From Blautia sp900556555 (lineage in GTDB: Bacteria > Bacillota > Clostridia > Lachnospirales > Lachnospiraceae), in the NCBI GenBank assembly GCA_964250615.1, contig CAXUGM010000013.1: 64,000 nt of DNA. The stretch is one strand, 5' to 3'. The notes beneath the pieces were generated by a model that was given only the letters and a program-made list of their open reading frames with translations, had not been told where the DNA came from and did not search any database. Shown here in pieces: positions 18,104-26,217 of this stretch; position 1 is the first letter of the stretch, and each line of letters opens with the position of its first letter. A program made the position numbers and the translations under genes.

Positions 18104-18700
18104 ATGAATCAAAATGAAACACAGTGGGACAAAATCCTAAAGATAAAGACTACAGGGCGGGATGATTCCCATTCCGACCAGTACAGATACCCGTATGAAC
18201 CAACGTCTTACATGGTCTTGGAACGTTTGGCAAACAGTGGACTGATTAGGAAAAATAATACTCTGGTTGATTACGGAACTGGAAAAGGAAGGGTATGTTT
18301 TTATCTTTCATATCAGACCAGATGTAAAACAATAGGTATTGAATATGATGAACGGATTTATAAGGCTGCTGTAGAAAATAAAGAGACAGCGGTATCCGGA
18401 AATCGTGCAGAATTTGTTTTGTGCAGTGCGGAAAATTATAAAGTTCCGGCCAATGTGGATCGGTGCTATTTCTTTAATCCGTTTTCAGTAGAAATTTTGC
18501 AGCCTGTTTTGGCAAGAATCTATGAATCATATTATGAAAACCCAAGAGAACTGTTTCTTTATTTCTACTACCCATCAGAGGATTATGTAAGCAGTCTGAT
18601 GACGCAGGAACAATTGATGTTCTATGATGAAATAGATACTTCAGATTTGTTCTCAGGTGAGGACAACAGGGAAAAAATTTTGATATTTCAGGTGATTTAA
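18104..18700 (+). CDS. Class I SAM-dependent methyltransferase, target unknown
   Basis: A 198-residue protein with a Rossmann methyltransferase fold: motif I LVDYGTGKGRVCFYLS (about 52-67), motif II IGIEYDERIYKAA ending in the acidic Glu-Tyr-Asp, and a post-motif NVDRCYFFNPF in the position of the catalytic loop. Small stand-alone enzymes of this kind methylate unknown small molecules or proteins. AGGAGAAGG lies upstream of the ATG. A peptide-deformylase-like gene follows after 14 bp, so the two are probably one operon. The substrate cannot be inferred. Confidence 0.8.
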   Translation: MNQNETQWDKILKIKTTGRDDSHSDQYRYPYEPTSYMVLERLANSGLIRKNNTLVDYGTGKGRVCFYLSYQTRCKTIGIEYDERIYKAAVENKETAVSGNRAEFVLCSAENYKVPANVDRCYFFNPFSVEILQPVLARIYESYYENPRELFLYFYYPSEDYVSSLMTQEQLMFYDEIDTSDLFSGEDNREKILIFQVI

Positions 18701-18714
18701 AAAGGAGAAACATA

Positions 18715-19125
18715 ATGGTAAGGCAGATTGTAAGAGATATTTTCTTCTTAGGCCAGCCATCTGAGCCGGCTACAAAAGCAGATATTCAGGTCGGAAAGGA
18801 TCTGCAGGATACACTGCAGGCGAACCGGGAACGGTGCGTTGGCATGGCTGCAAACATGATTGGTGTGAAGAAGAATATCATTATTGTGAATCTGGGGGTT
18901 ATAGATATTGTGATGTTTAATCCAGTGATTATTTCCAAGAGTGGTATGTATGAGACAGAAGAGGGATGTCTGTCATTGGACGGTGTTCGTAAGACGACCA
19001 GATACCAGGAAATAGAAGTAGAGTATTATGATTTCAACTGGAAAAAACAGCGCCAGAAACTGTCCGGATGGACGGCACAGATTGCCCAGCACGAAATTGA
19101 TCATTTATCAGGAAAGATTATATGA
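18715..19125 (+). CDS. Peptide-deformylase-like protein with altered motif 1
   Basis: A 136-residue member of the peptide deformylase family, which removes the formyl group from nascent N-formyl-methionine. The metal ligands are present: Cys85 in EGCLS (83-87) and His126/His130 in HEIDH with catalytic Glu127. Motif 1, canonically GxGLAAxQ, reads CVGMAANM, so the glutamine that stabilises the oxyanion is methionine (residue 48). The protein is shorter than housekeeping deformylases. It may be a secondary enzyme or have another substrate. It follows the methyltransferase gene closely and precedes the guanine riboswitch. Confidence 0.85.
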   Translation: MVRQIVRDIFFLGQPSEPATKADIQVGKDLQDTLQANRERCVGMAANMIGVKKNIIIVNLGVIDIVMFNPVIISKSGMYETEEGCLSLDGVRKTTRYQEIEVEYYDFNWKKQRQKLSGWTAQIAQHEIDHLSGKII

Positions 19126-19166
19126 CACATAATAGATATAAAATAATAGTATTTAAAGTTAATTGA

Positions 19167-19175
19167 TGATATAAT
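19167..19175 (+). promoter_or_regulatory. Extended -10 promoter of guanine deaminase
   Basis: TGATATAAT is a perfect extended -10 element (TGnTATAAT). No good -35 is visible. The expected start point (about 19182) falls immediately before the riboswitch P1 stem. Confidence 0.6.
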
Positions 19176-19184
19176 AATACTAAC

Positions 19185-19248
19185 TTATGTATATGCTGAG
19201 GATTGGCTCAGTGTTTCTACCAACTACCGTAAAGAGTTGACTACATAA
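19185..19248 (+). promoter_or_regulatory. Guanine riboswitch aptamer (purine class)
   Basis: P1 pairs TTATGTA (19185-19191) with TACATAA (19242-19248). P2 pairs CTGAG with CTCAG around loop GATTGG. J2/3 reads TGTTTCTAC. P3 pairs CAACT (19221-19225) with AGTTG (19235-19239) around a loop containing CCGTAAA, whose CC can kiss the GG of loop 2. J3/1 carries C at 19241, the position equivalent to C74 that pairs with guanine; adenine riboswitches have U. Loop 2 is one base shorter than the usual GATATGG. It lies upstream of guanine deaminase. Confidence 0.88.
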
Positions 19249-19271
19249 TTTTGTGTGGTCGCTCTTTTTTT
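19233..19271 (+). terminator. Riboswitch-controlled terminator overlapping the aptamer
   Basis: AGAG (19233-19236) pairs with CTCT (19262-19265) and GACTACA (19239-19245) with TGTGGTC (19254-19260), followed by a run of T to 19271. The 5' arm reuses the 3' strands of P3 and P1 plus J3/1, so terminator and aptamer cannot form together. Ligand binding should prevent termination. Confidence 0.8.
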
Positions 19272-19354
19272 GTGCTCAAAGGGCGATTTTAGGATGAGAA
19301 TCGACGTTATTTTGAGATATGAATTGTTACATGAAGTGAAAAGGAGAAAGAAAT

Positions 19355-20638
19355 ATGAAAGCAAAACAAGCAGTACATGGGTTAAAGGGAAATATTATAT
19401 ACAGTAAGACACCAGATAAGTTTGAAGTCTGTGAACATGGTTTTTTGATTTATAGTGGGAATGAAATCAAAGGTGTTTTTGAAAGTCTTCCAGAGGAATA
19501 TGAACAGATTCCCGTGGAAGATTATGAAGATCGATTAATCATTCCGGGACTGCTTGATTTGCATGTGCATGCACCTCAGTATGCTTTTAGAGGCTTGGGA
19601 ATGGATATGGAACTTTTGGACTGGCTGAATACCAATACCTTCCCAGAGGAATCTAAATACAAAGATTTAGAATATGCCGGCCGTGCATACAAAATATATG
19701 TGGACCGTTTGAGGGCGGGAGCAACTACCCGAGCTTGTATTTTTGCTACGATTCATAGAAAAGCGACATTGCTTTTGATGGATCTTCTGGAAGAATCAGG
19801 CTTGTCTACTATGGTAGGAAAAGTAAATATGGATCGCAATTCTCCAGAATATCTCTTAGAAGATACCAAGGAATCTATAGCAGAAACGGTAGAATGGATA
19901 GAAGAAGTAATTAATCGAAGATATACAAATACACGGCCAATATTGACACCTAGATTTATTCCAAGTTGTTCAGACAAATTAATGGAATTATTGAAAGAGG
20001 TGCAGACAACCTATGGGTTGCCAGTACAATCACATTTGTCAGAAAACTATGGTGAAATTGCCTGGGTACATGAATTGTGTCCGTGGTCAGAGTTCTATGG
20101 AGATGCATATGATCATTTTGGAATGTTTGGCAGAGAGTGCAGAACAGTGATGGCACATTGCGTACATTCAGATGATCGAGAAATGGAGAGAATCAAAAAA
20201 AACGGAGTATTCATTGCTCATTGCCCGGAATCGAATATGAATCTTTCTTCTGGAGTTGCACCTATCAGAGCATATCTGGAACAAGGTTTAAAAGTTGGAG
20301 TTGGAAGTGATGTGGCCGGTGGCACAACGGAAAATATGTTTACAGCAATGGCACATGCAATTCAAGCATCAAAACTTCGTTGGAGACTACTGGATGATTC
20401 TTTGAAGCCCTTAACCGTTCCAGAGGCGTTTTATTTAGCTACAAAAGGGGGAGGAGAATTTTTTGGAAAAGTTGGAAGTTTTGAATTAGGATTTGAAATG
20501 GATGCAATTGTTTTGGATGACAGTCAATTAAAACATCCACAAAAGCTAACTGTTCAGCAGCGGTTAGAACGAATGATTTATTGTTCTGATGACCGACAGA
20601 TTTACGCCAAATATGTTGCAGGAAAAAAATTGTTCTAA
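19355..20638 (+). CDS. guaD: Guanine deaminase
   Basis: A 427-residue amidohydrolase converting guanine to xanthine and ammonia, the entry step of guanine catabolism or interconversion. Visible are the metal-binding PGLLDLHVHAPQYAFRGLG (about 65-83) that identifies guanine deaminases, LPVQSHLSEN with the third His, VMAHCVHSDD, HCPESNMNLSSG and the late metal Asp in VGVGSDVAGGT. Length is normal. AAAAGGAG precedes the ATG. The gene lies 84 bp behind a guanine aptamer/terminator, so expression should rise with guanine. A large hairpin terminator follows. Confidence 0.95.
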   Translation: MKAKQAVHGLKGNIIYSKTPDKFEVCEHGFLIYSGNEIKGVFESLPEEYEQIPVEDYEDRLIIPGLLDLHVHAPQYAFRGLGMDMELLDWLNTNTFPEESKYKDLEYAGRAYKIYVDRLRAGATTRACIFATIHRKATLLLMDLLEESGLSTMVGKVNMDRNSPEYLLEDTKESIAETVEWIEEVINRRYTNTRPILTPRFIPSCSDKLMELLKEVQTTYGLPVQSHLSENYGEIAWVHELCPWSEFYGDAYDHFGMFGRECRTVMAHCVHSDDREMERIKKNGVFIAHCPESNMNLSSGVAPIRAYLEQGLKVGVGSDVAGGTTENMFTAMAHAIQASKLRWRLLDDSLKPLTVPEAFYLATKGGGEFFGKVGSFELGFEMDAIVLDDSQLKHPQKLTVQQRLERMIYCSDDRQIYAKYVAGKKLF

Positions 20639-20712
20639 CCGGGGTTCGTTCTGATGAAAGTAATCAACCTTCCATGTGGGAAAGATATGAAAAAGAATTA
20701 AATACTGCATAA
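20638..20712 (+). other. Coding-like tail downstream of guanine deaminase
   Basis: One frame running through the guanine deaminase stop reads TGVRSDESNQPSMWERYEKE and ends LNTA before TAA. The composition looks protein-like, but there is no start. It may be the tail of a lost gene; I do not recognise the family. Confidence 0.25.
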
Positions 20713-20718
20713 AGTCAA

Positions 20719-20774
20719 AATACCCTCAAAATAAGGAGTAAAAATTGTTTGCAATCCCTTATTTTGAGGGTATT
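20719..20774. terminator. Long hairpin terminator after guaD
   Basis: An 18-bp perfect stem (AATACCCTCAAAATAAGG, 20719-20736, with its complement at 20757-20774) around a 20-nt loop. T/A-rich flanks allow termination in either direction. Confidence 0.75.
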
Positions 20775-20835
20775 ATATATTTAAGGGGTAATGACATGAA
20801 AGAATATAAAAGACAATGATTGAGGAGTATAAAAT

Positions 20836-21375
20836 ATGCAAACAAAATTAAAGGAACAGGAAAAAGAAGTTAATAAGTATTACGAACTGAGGCAGGTTTC
20901 TCTAAATGATGCAGAAGAAGCAACAGCGGTTGAAGCAGTTTGTTTTCCGCCAAGTGAGGCGTGTACGCTGCCTATTATGAAAGAACGGATTTCCCGGGCA
21001 GCAGATACCTTTCTGACTGCGATAGACAGGGAAACTGGTAAGATGGTTGGATTTATAAACGGTCTTTGTACGAATGAAAGCTCTTTGCGGGATGAATTGT
21101 TTACAGATACCAGTCTTCATGATCCAAATGGAGAAAATGTTATGATTTGCAGTGTAGCCGTACTTCCGGAGTATCGCAGGCAGGGAATCGCAAGGAAAAT
21201 GATGCGGGAGTTTCTTTGTAGGCAGCAGGAGTTGGGAAAAAAGCAGGCAATACTGACCTGCGTTCCGGGTAAAGTCAGCATGTACGAGAAATTCGGATTT
21301 ACAGACCGTGGAAAATCAGAATCTGCCTGGGGCGGAGAAGAATGGCATGAAATGTGGTGTACATTAAATTTTTAG
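20836..21375 (+). CDS. GNAT-family N-acetyltransferase
   Basis: A 179-residue acetyl-CoA-dependent acetyltransferase. Motif A is clear: ICSVAVLPEYRRQGIARKMM (about 115-134), with the RRQGIA pyrophosphate loop. It is followed by ILTCVPGKVSMYEKFGF, the motif B region common in arylalkylamine-acetyltransferase-like GNATs. The front part (EAVCFPPSEACT) also fits that subgroup, which acetylates small amines. The precise substrate is unknown. The start ATG follows TGAGGAG. It has its own transcription unit between the guaD terminator and a small conserved gene. Confidence 0.88.
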   Translation: MQTKLKEQEKEVNKYYELRQVSLNDAEEATAVEAVCFPPSEACTLPIMKERISRAADTFLTAIDRETGKMVGFINGLCTNESSLRDELFTDTSLHDPNGENVMICSVAVLPEYRRQGIARKMMREFLCRQQELGKKQAILTCVPGKVSMYEKFGFTDRGKSESAWGGEEWHEMWCTLNF

Positions 21376-21404
21376 GATTGTGAATTTAGAATGGAGAGGT
21401 TATT

Positions 21405-21677
21405 ATGGCATCAGAAATAACAGAACAGCTATATAAGGTGCTGCTTGGCAAGGGATATCCTAAAGAGCTTTGTGCAGAAATCGCTTATAAGAACATGAAT
21501 ACAGATTATACAGCAACCAGAATGTTAGGCTATTTGTATCGTTATAGTGAGCCCAGAATCGAAGACGTAATTGATGAAATGATAGCAATTCTAAGTGACA
21601 GAGAGGAAATTATAAAGAAAAAGGAGCTTGAGCATGCTCAGGCGGTGATAAATGATATATATAGAAACGGATTGTAG
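21405..21677 (+). CDS. Small conserved protein of unknown function
   Basis: A 90-residue, mostly helical, soluble protein with a mixed-charge C-terminus (REEIIKKKELEHAQAVIND). GGAGAGG stands before the ATG, so translation is credible. It starts 29 bp after the GNAT gene and is probably co-transcribed. The motif ELCAEIAYKNMNTDYTATRM is memorable from similar short proteins in Lachnospiraceae, but I know no function. The following ABC debris begins immediately behind it. Confidence 0.7.
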   Translation: MASEITEQLYKVLLGKGYPKELCAEIAYKNMNTDYTATRMLGYLYRYSEPRIEDVIDEMIAILSDREEIIKKKELEHAQAVINDIYRNGL

Positions 21678-21679
21678 AA

Positions 21680-23915
21680 AAAACAGGAGGGCAGCAGCAA
21701 AGAGTTGCCATTGCATTGACGGCCATGATGTTCAGTGCATTGTTTACCATTGCTCTTACTATGAATCATACCTCCCAGCAGCAGACCATGCGTCAAGTAG
21801 GAGGATATTCGCATGGTGGATTTAAACGGCTTACCAAAGAGCAGGCAGAGGAATTGCGGAGGGATAATCTGATTAAAGAGAGCGGTGCAACATTTCTGTT
21901 TAGTACGCCAAAGGAAAAACCTTTTGATAAAATATGGGCAGAAATGCGATATGCAGAAGAAAATTATGCTAAGTTTTGCTGGTCGTTTCCAACAAAAGGG
22001 AAAATGCCTGAGAAAGAAAAAGAAATAGCCATGGATACCATGTTGCTTGAATCATTAAAAATACCGGAAAAATTGGGAGAGAAGGTAACCCTGACATTTC
22101 CACTTGGAGAAGGAACCGTTACGGATACGTTCACCTTATGCGGATATTGGGAGGCAGATCCGGCACTTCCGGCTCATATGATCTGGCTGGATCAGGATTA
22201 TGTTGTTTCGGAAATGGCAGAAGTTCCTCAGGAAATACAGGACATGCAGGGAGTAGGAGACTGGTATCTGGATATTGTTTTTGCGGACAGTCAGAATATC
22301 AAAGATAAGCTAGAACAGATTGCCGGAAATCATGGATATACCCTGGGAAACGAAACAAGAGGAACAGAGCTGGCTGTGGGAATTAACTGGGCCTATACCT
22401 CTTCCAGAACAGAAAACATGGATGTTCAATCCGTGGCATCTGTGATTGGTGCTTTGGTGCTCATGCTTTTGACGGGGTATCTGATTATTTATAATGTATT
22501 TCAAATCAGTGTGGGAGGGGATATACGGTTTTATGGATTGCTGAAAACCATTGGAACCACGGGGCGTCAGATTAGAAGGATTGTCCGTTTCCAGGCATTG
22601 ATCTTGTCAGGAATAGGGATTCCTATAGGATTGCTTATGGGATATGGTACCGGAAATCTGTTACTCCCGGTAATTATGAAAAATATGGAAAACAGCAGGA
22701 TTTATTACACAGCAAATCCGTGGATTTTTGAAAAAATTTGTGGTATCTGATTTCCTTGTGGCAGATGCAGATTATTTTCATTACGGTAATTGGGATGAAG
22801 TATCAGAGAATCTGGCAGATAATCTTGCAAGCCAGGAGGGATTTGAAGACGGGGGATATGTCAGGATGCTTCAGACCTATGCTGTGGCGGAAACCCCGAA
22901 GAACAAATGGATGCATTGGATGAAGAAATTCAAGCGGATGGCAGAAGATGAGCTTTCACCGGAAGTCCGGGAACTGCCGGAGGATTCTCTCATAGAAATG
23001 GATAATGAAATCTATGTACTGGATGAGTATACTCGGAGTCATCTGGAAGTGCTGGAAGGCAGTCTGGAGAACTGGGATGAGCCGGGCAGTGTTGTGCAGT
23101 TAATCGGATATGATGATTATGGAAACGTAGATATGGATGAAAAAATCTTTGATACGGGTGAGACTTATACACAGATTTTTTCAGATGATTATACGGTATC
23201 AGAAAATGGTGCGGAAGTAACCATGAACACAAAACAAGAGGAAAAATATACAGTGATCGCCACGGCTGCAATTCCGGGCATTATGACAAGCCGTGCATTC
23301 GGAATGGGTAAGTTTGCAATTGCAGAAAAAAATGTGCCGGAAGCCCTAAAAGGCTATTTGACCAACATGATTTATATGGCTGATTTTACAGAGGAAGGAG
23401 CCAGAAAGGCAGAAAATTTCATGGAGTCCTATACAGAACAAATAGAACCAGAGATGTCTTATGAATCAAAGGGAAAATATGCAGGATATTATCATCAGTT
23501 CCAGACTGTTTTCTGGATGGTGGGAGGTTCTCTGAGCTTTATTATCGGCCTGGTAGGGATTTTGAATTTTATGAACGGAGAAGTGACCAGTATTTTGTCC
23601 AGAAAACGGGAAATGGCAATTTTGCAGAGTATTGGAATGACAGGAAAGCAGATGAAGCAGATGCTGATTCTGGAAGGGATTTTGACGGTCTGTATTGCCG
23701 TGCTCCTGGCGGTCCTATTAAATCTTGGAGTATATGAAGGGCTGATGCCTGTGATTGAAGAGCTTTTCTGGTATTTTAAAAGGAACTTTACACTGGCAAT
23801 GATTTTTGCGTCAGTTCCTGTGCTGTTAATATTTGGAATAGGAATTCCTGTGCTGGCGTATAAGAGGATGGCAGAAAAAAGTGTGGTGGAAAGACTGAGA
23901 GAAAGTGAAATGTAG
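21680..23915 (+). pseudogene. Collapsed ABC transporter: ATPase scrap fused to a broken FtsX permease
   Basis: Just before the permease frame, 21683-21715 reads TGGQQQRVAIA, the signature motif of a MacB-type ATPase. It runs in frame straight into a permease N-terminus (LTAMMFSALFTIALT). The first permease half continues to a stop at 22750, including its FtsX helices (IRFYGLLKTIGTTGRQIRRI). A second frame from about 22728 to 23915 carries the rest (EMAILQSIGMTGKQMKQM, ending EKSVVERLRESE). Between the halves the usual third helix pair and linker are missing. So a deletion joined ATPase to permease and another broke the permease out of frame. Intact relatives have about 780-850 residues. Non-functional as a transporter. 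Confidence 0.75.
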
Positions 23916-23919
23916 GAGG

Positions 23920-23951
23920 AAAAACTGGCCTGTTTTAGGGTCAGTTTTTTT
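23920..23951 (+). terminator. Intrinsic terminator after the broken permease
   Basis: AAAAACTGGCC pairs with GGTCAGTTTTT (one G-T pair), with a short T-rich loop and trailing T residues. Confidence 0.75.
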
Positions 23952-24076
23952 GTGCGGAGTTTTCTATGAAAATAGTCTGGTGCAGGAATACAGCGGAATT
24001 TATGATAGAGATATTTTAGAGTGTGTTCCTGCCATTTGCGCCTTTGATGTAAGGCTTGTGAGGTGATTTTCCTTAC

Positions 24077-24105
24077 TTGCTATTTAAAAAATACAATGAT
24101 AAAAT
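24077..24105 (+). promoter_or_regulatory. Promoter of the cyclic-di-GMP gene pair
   Basis: TTGCTA (24077-24082), exactly 17 bp and TAAAAT (24100-24105), 45 bp before the ATG. Confidence 0.55.
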
Positions 24106-24150
24106 GAAAGAATAAAAACGAGACGGAACCAGGGCACGGAGGCTTTTGCT

Positions 24151-26217
24151 ATGGAAAATATGTTGAAAACAGTGCTAAATCAACTACAGGCGAATGTTTA
24201 TATAACAGATGTTGATACCCATGAAATCATATTTATGAATGATAGAATGAAAAAGAAATATAATATTCCAAACCCAGAAGGACAGGTCTGTTGGAAAGTG
24301 CTGCAGCAGGGGCAGGAAGGCCCCTGTTCTTTTTGTAAAATAAACAGGCTTTTAAGTGGGGAAGATGAGACAATTCGGTGGCAGCAGACCAATAGTAAGA
24401 TACATAGGCTGTTTGATAAATATGATTCTCTTTTGAAAATTGGCGAGAAGAAACTGCATATGCAGCAGTCTTTTGATATTACAGATTCGGAAGAGAGAGG
24501 AGAGATATTGGGAGAAAATCCTGAAAAGATGTTTTCTGTGCAAGATGATAAAATACCATATCGTGCAGAATATTTATACGAAGCACTGCTTAACAGTACC
24601 GATGATTTTATCTATATCTGCGATATGAAGACAGGGGTATTTCGTTATTCACCGGCACAGGTGGAGCTGTTTGGACTTCCAAATGAAATTATGGAGAACC
24701 CGCTTCCTTTCTGGAAGGAAATCATTCATCCGGACGACTGGGAGAGGTTTTACAGATCGAATGTGGAAATCGGGGAAAATAAAGCGGATTATCATTCCGT
24801 GGAATTCCGGGCAAAAAAATACGATGGGGAATATGCGTGGATTCGCTGCCGGGGACAATTGATCCGGGATGAAGATGGTGAACCTTGTCTGTTTGCAGGA
24901 ATTATGAAACTTATGGGACAGCAAAATAAGATTGATCCTCTTACGCAATTATGGAATCATGCAGAGTTCACAAAAGTGCTGGAAAAGAATGTGAACGAAA
25001 ACCGGATAGAGCAGATGGCGGTTATGCTCCTTGATATCGATGACTTTCATCAGATTAATGAACTGTATGAGCGTTCTTTAGGAGATCAGGTGCTAAAAAC
25101 ACTCGGACAGGAGATACAGACGGTTCTTCCAGATAACGCCAGTCTGTACCGGCTCGAAAAAGACTGTATGGGAATCATCATGGAGCATGGGACAGCAAAG
25201 CAGATGGAAAAGTTGTATTTTGCAATCAAAGAAAGTATTACAAGACTGCAGGAGTGGAAGAGCCAGAAGCTTAATATTGAATTATCTGCGGGATGCTCCA
25301 TGTACCCTAGAGATGGAAAAACAGCAGAAGAGATTTACAAATGTGCGTTATTTACACTTCAATCTGTGAAGAAAATGGGAAAGAATCAAATCCTTTTTTA
25401 TTCAGAAAATATCATGAAAAGCAAGTCAAGAGTCATAGAATTGATTCGTCAGCTAAGGGAAGATATCGCTGAAGATTATAGAGGTTTTTATCTGAATTTT
25501 CAGCCGCAGGTAGATGCAGAAACTAGACAGATGATAGGTGTGGAAACCTTGATGCGATGGAAAAACAGAGATGGCAATATTGTTTCTCCGGGAGAGTTTA
25601 TTCCTGTGATGGAGCAAAACGGAATGATTTATCATGCGGGACTTTGGATGGTAAGGGAATCTTTTCGGGCATGCAAAGAATGGATTAAAATAAAACCCGA
25701 TTTTACAATCAGTGTCAATATTTCCGCTGTACAGTTGTTAGAAGAGCGTTTTTTAACTGATTTTTATAAAATTATCGAAGAAGAAAAATTTCCCGGTGAA
25801 AACTTGATTGTGGAATTAACCGAGAGCTATGCTGTGAGAAATATGAATGTCTTCTGGGATAAATTCAGAAAACTTCGAAGTCATGGAATCAGGATTGCCA
25901 TGGATGATTTCGGGACAGGATATTCTTCTTTGGAAGTTTTGAAATCAGCACCGATTGATATCGTTAAGATAGACAGAGCCTTTTTAGAAGATATTCTGCA
26001 TAGCAGTTTTGATGCAACGTTTATCAGCTTTGTGGTAGCAATCTGTCACGAAGTAGAGATACATGTATGCCAGGAAGGCGTAGAAACAGAGGATGAATAT
26101 AATTTCCTGAAAAAGATGAATTTAGACTGCATACAGGGATATTATTTTGGAAAACCAGTAACAGAATCAGAAATAACCAGGCAGCTTGAGCAAGGATGTG
26201 GGGAGGTGAAATCTTGA
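24151..26217 (+). CDS. PAS-GGDEF(degenerate)-EAL cyclic-di-GMP phosphodiesterase
   Basis: A 688-residue soluble signalling protein. Domain order: a PAS-like domain (about 10-110) with Cys47, Cys59 and Cys62 (VCWKVLQQGQEGPCSFC); a second PAS with PAC (about 148-255, IHPDDWERF); a GGDEF domain (about 268-425) whose active site reads RLEKDC instead of RLGGDEF, hence catalytically dead; and an EAL domain (about 432-680). The EAL residues are largely kept: VETLMRW in place of EALLRW, SVNIS, LIVELTES, AMDDFGTGYSS, VKIDRAF, EGVET and IQGYYFGKP. Predicted to hydrolyse cyclic-di-GMP. The Cys-bearing PAS suggests redox or metal sensing. Overlaps the next gene by 4 bp. Confidence 0.9.
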   Translation: MENMLKTVLNQLQANVYITDVDTHEIIFMNDRMKKKYNIPNPEGQVCWKVLQQGQEGPCSFCKINRLLSGEDETIRWQQTNSKIHRLFDKYDSLLKIGEKKLHMQQSFDITDSEERGEILGENPEKMFSVQDDKIPYRAEYLYEALLNSTDDFIYICDMKTGVFRYSPAQVELFGLPNEIMENPLPFWKEIIHPDDWERFYRSNVEIGENKADYHSVEFRAKKYDGEYAWIRCRGQLIRDEDGEPCLFAGIMKLMGQQNKIDPLTQLWNHAEFTKVLEKNVNENRIEQMAVMLLDIDDFHQINELYERSLGDQVLKTLGQEIQTVLPDNASLYRLEKDCMGIIMEHGTAKQMEKLYFAIKESITRLQEWKSQKLNIELSAGCSMYPRDGKTAEEIYKCALFTLQSVKKMGKNQILFYSENIMKSKSRVIELIRQLREDIAEDYRGFYLNFQPQVDAETRQMIGVETLMRWKNRDGNIVSPGEFIPVMEQNGMIYHAGLWMVRESFRACKEWIKIKPDFTISVNISAVQLLEERFLTDFYKIIEEEKFPGENLIVELTESYAVRNMNVFWDKFRKLRSHGIRIAMDDFGTGYSSLEVLKSAPIDIVKIDRAFLEDILHSSFDATFISFVVAICHEVEIHVCQEGVETEDEYNFLKKMNLDCIQGYYFGKPVTESEITRQLEQGCGEVKS

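Noticed and set aside
19185..19248. 2'-deoxyguanosine or adenine variant of the purine riboswitch
   Set aside because: J3/1 has C rather than the U of adenine aptamers, and J2/3 keeps the usual GTTTCTAC; the downstream gene is guanine deaminase.
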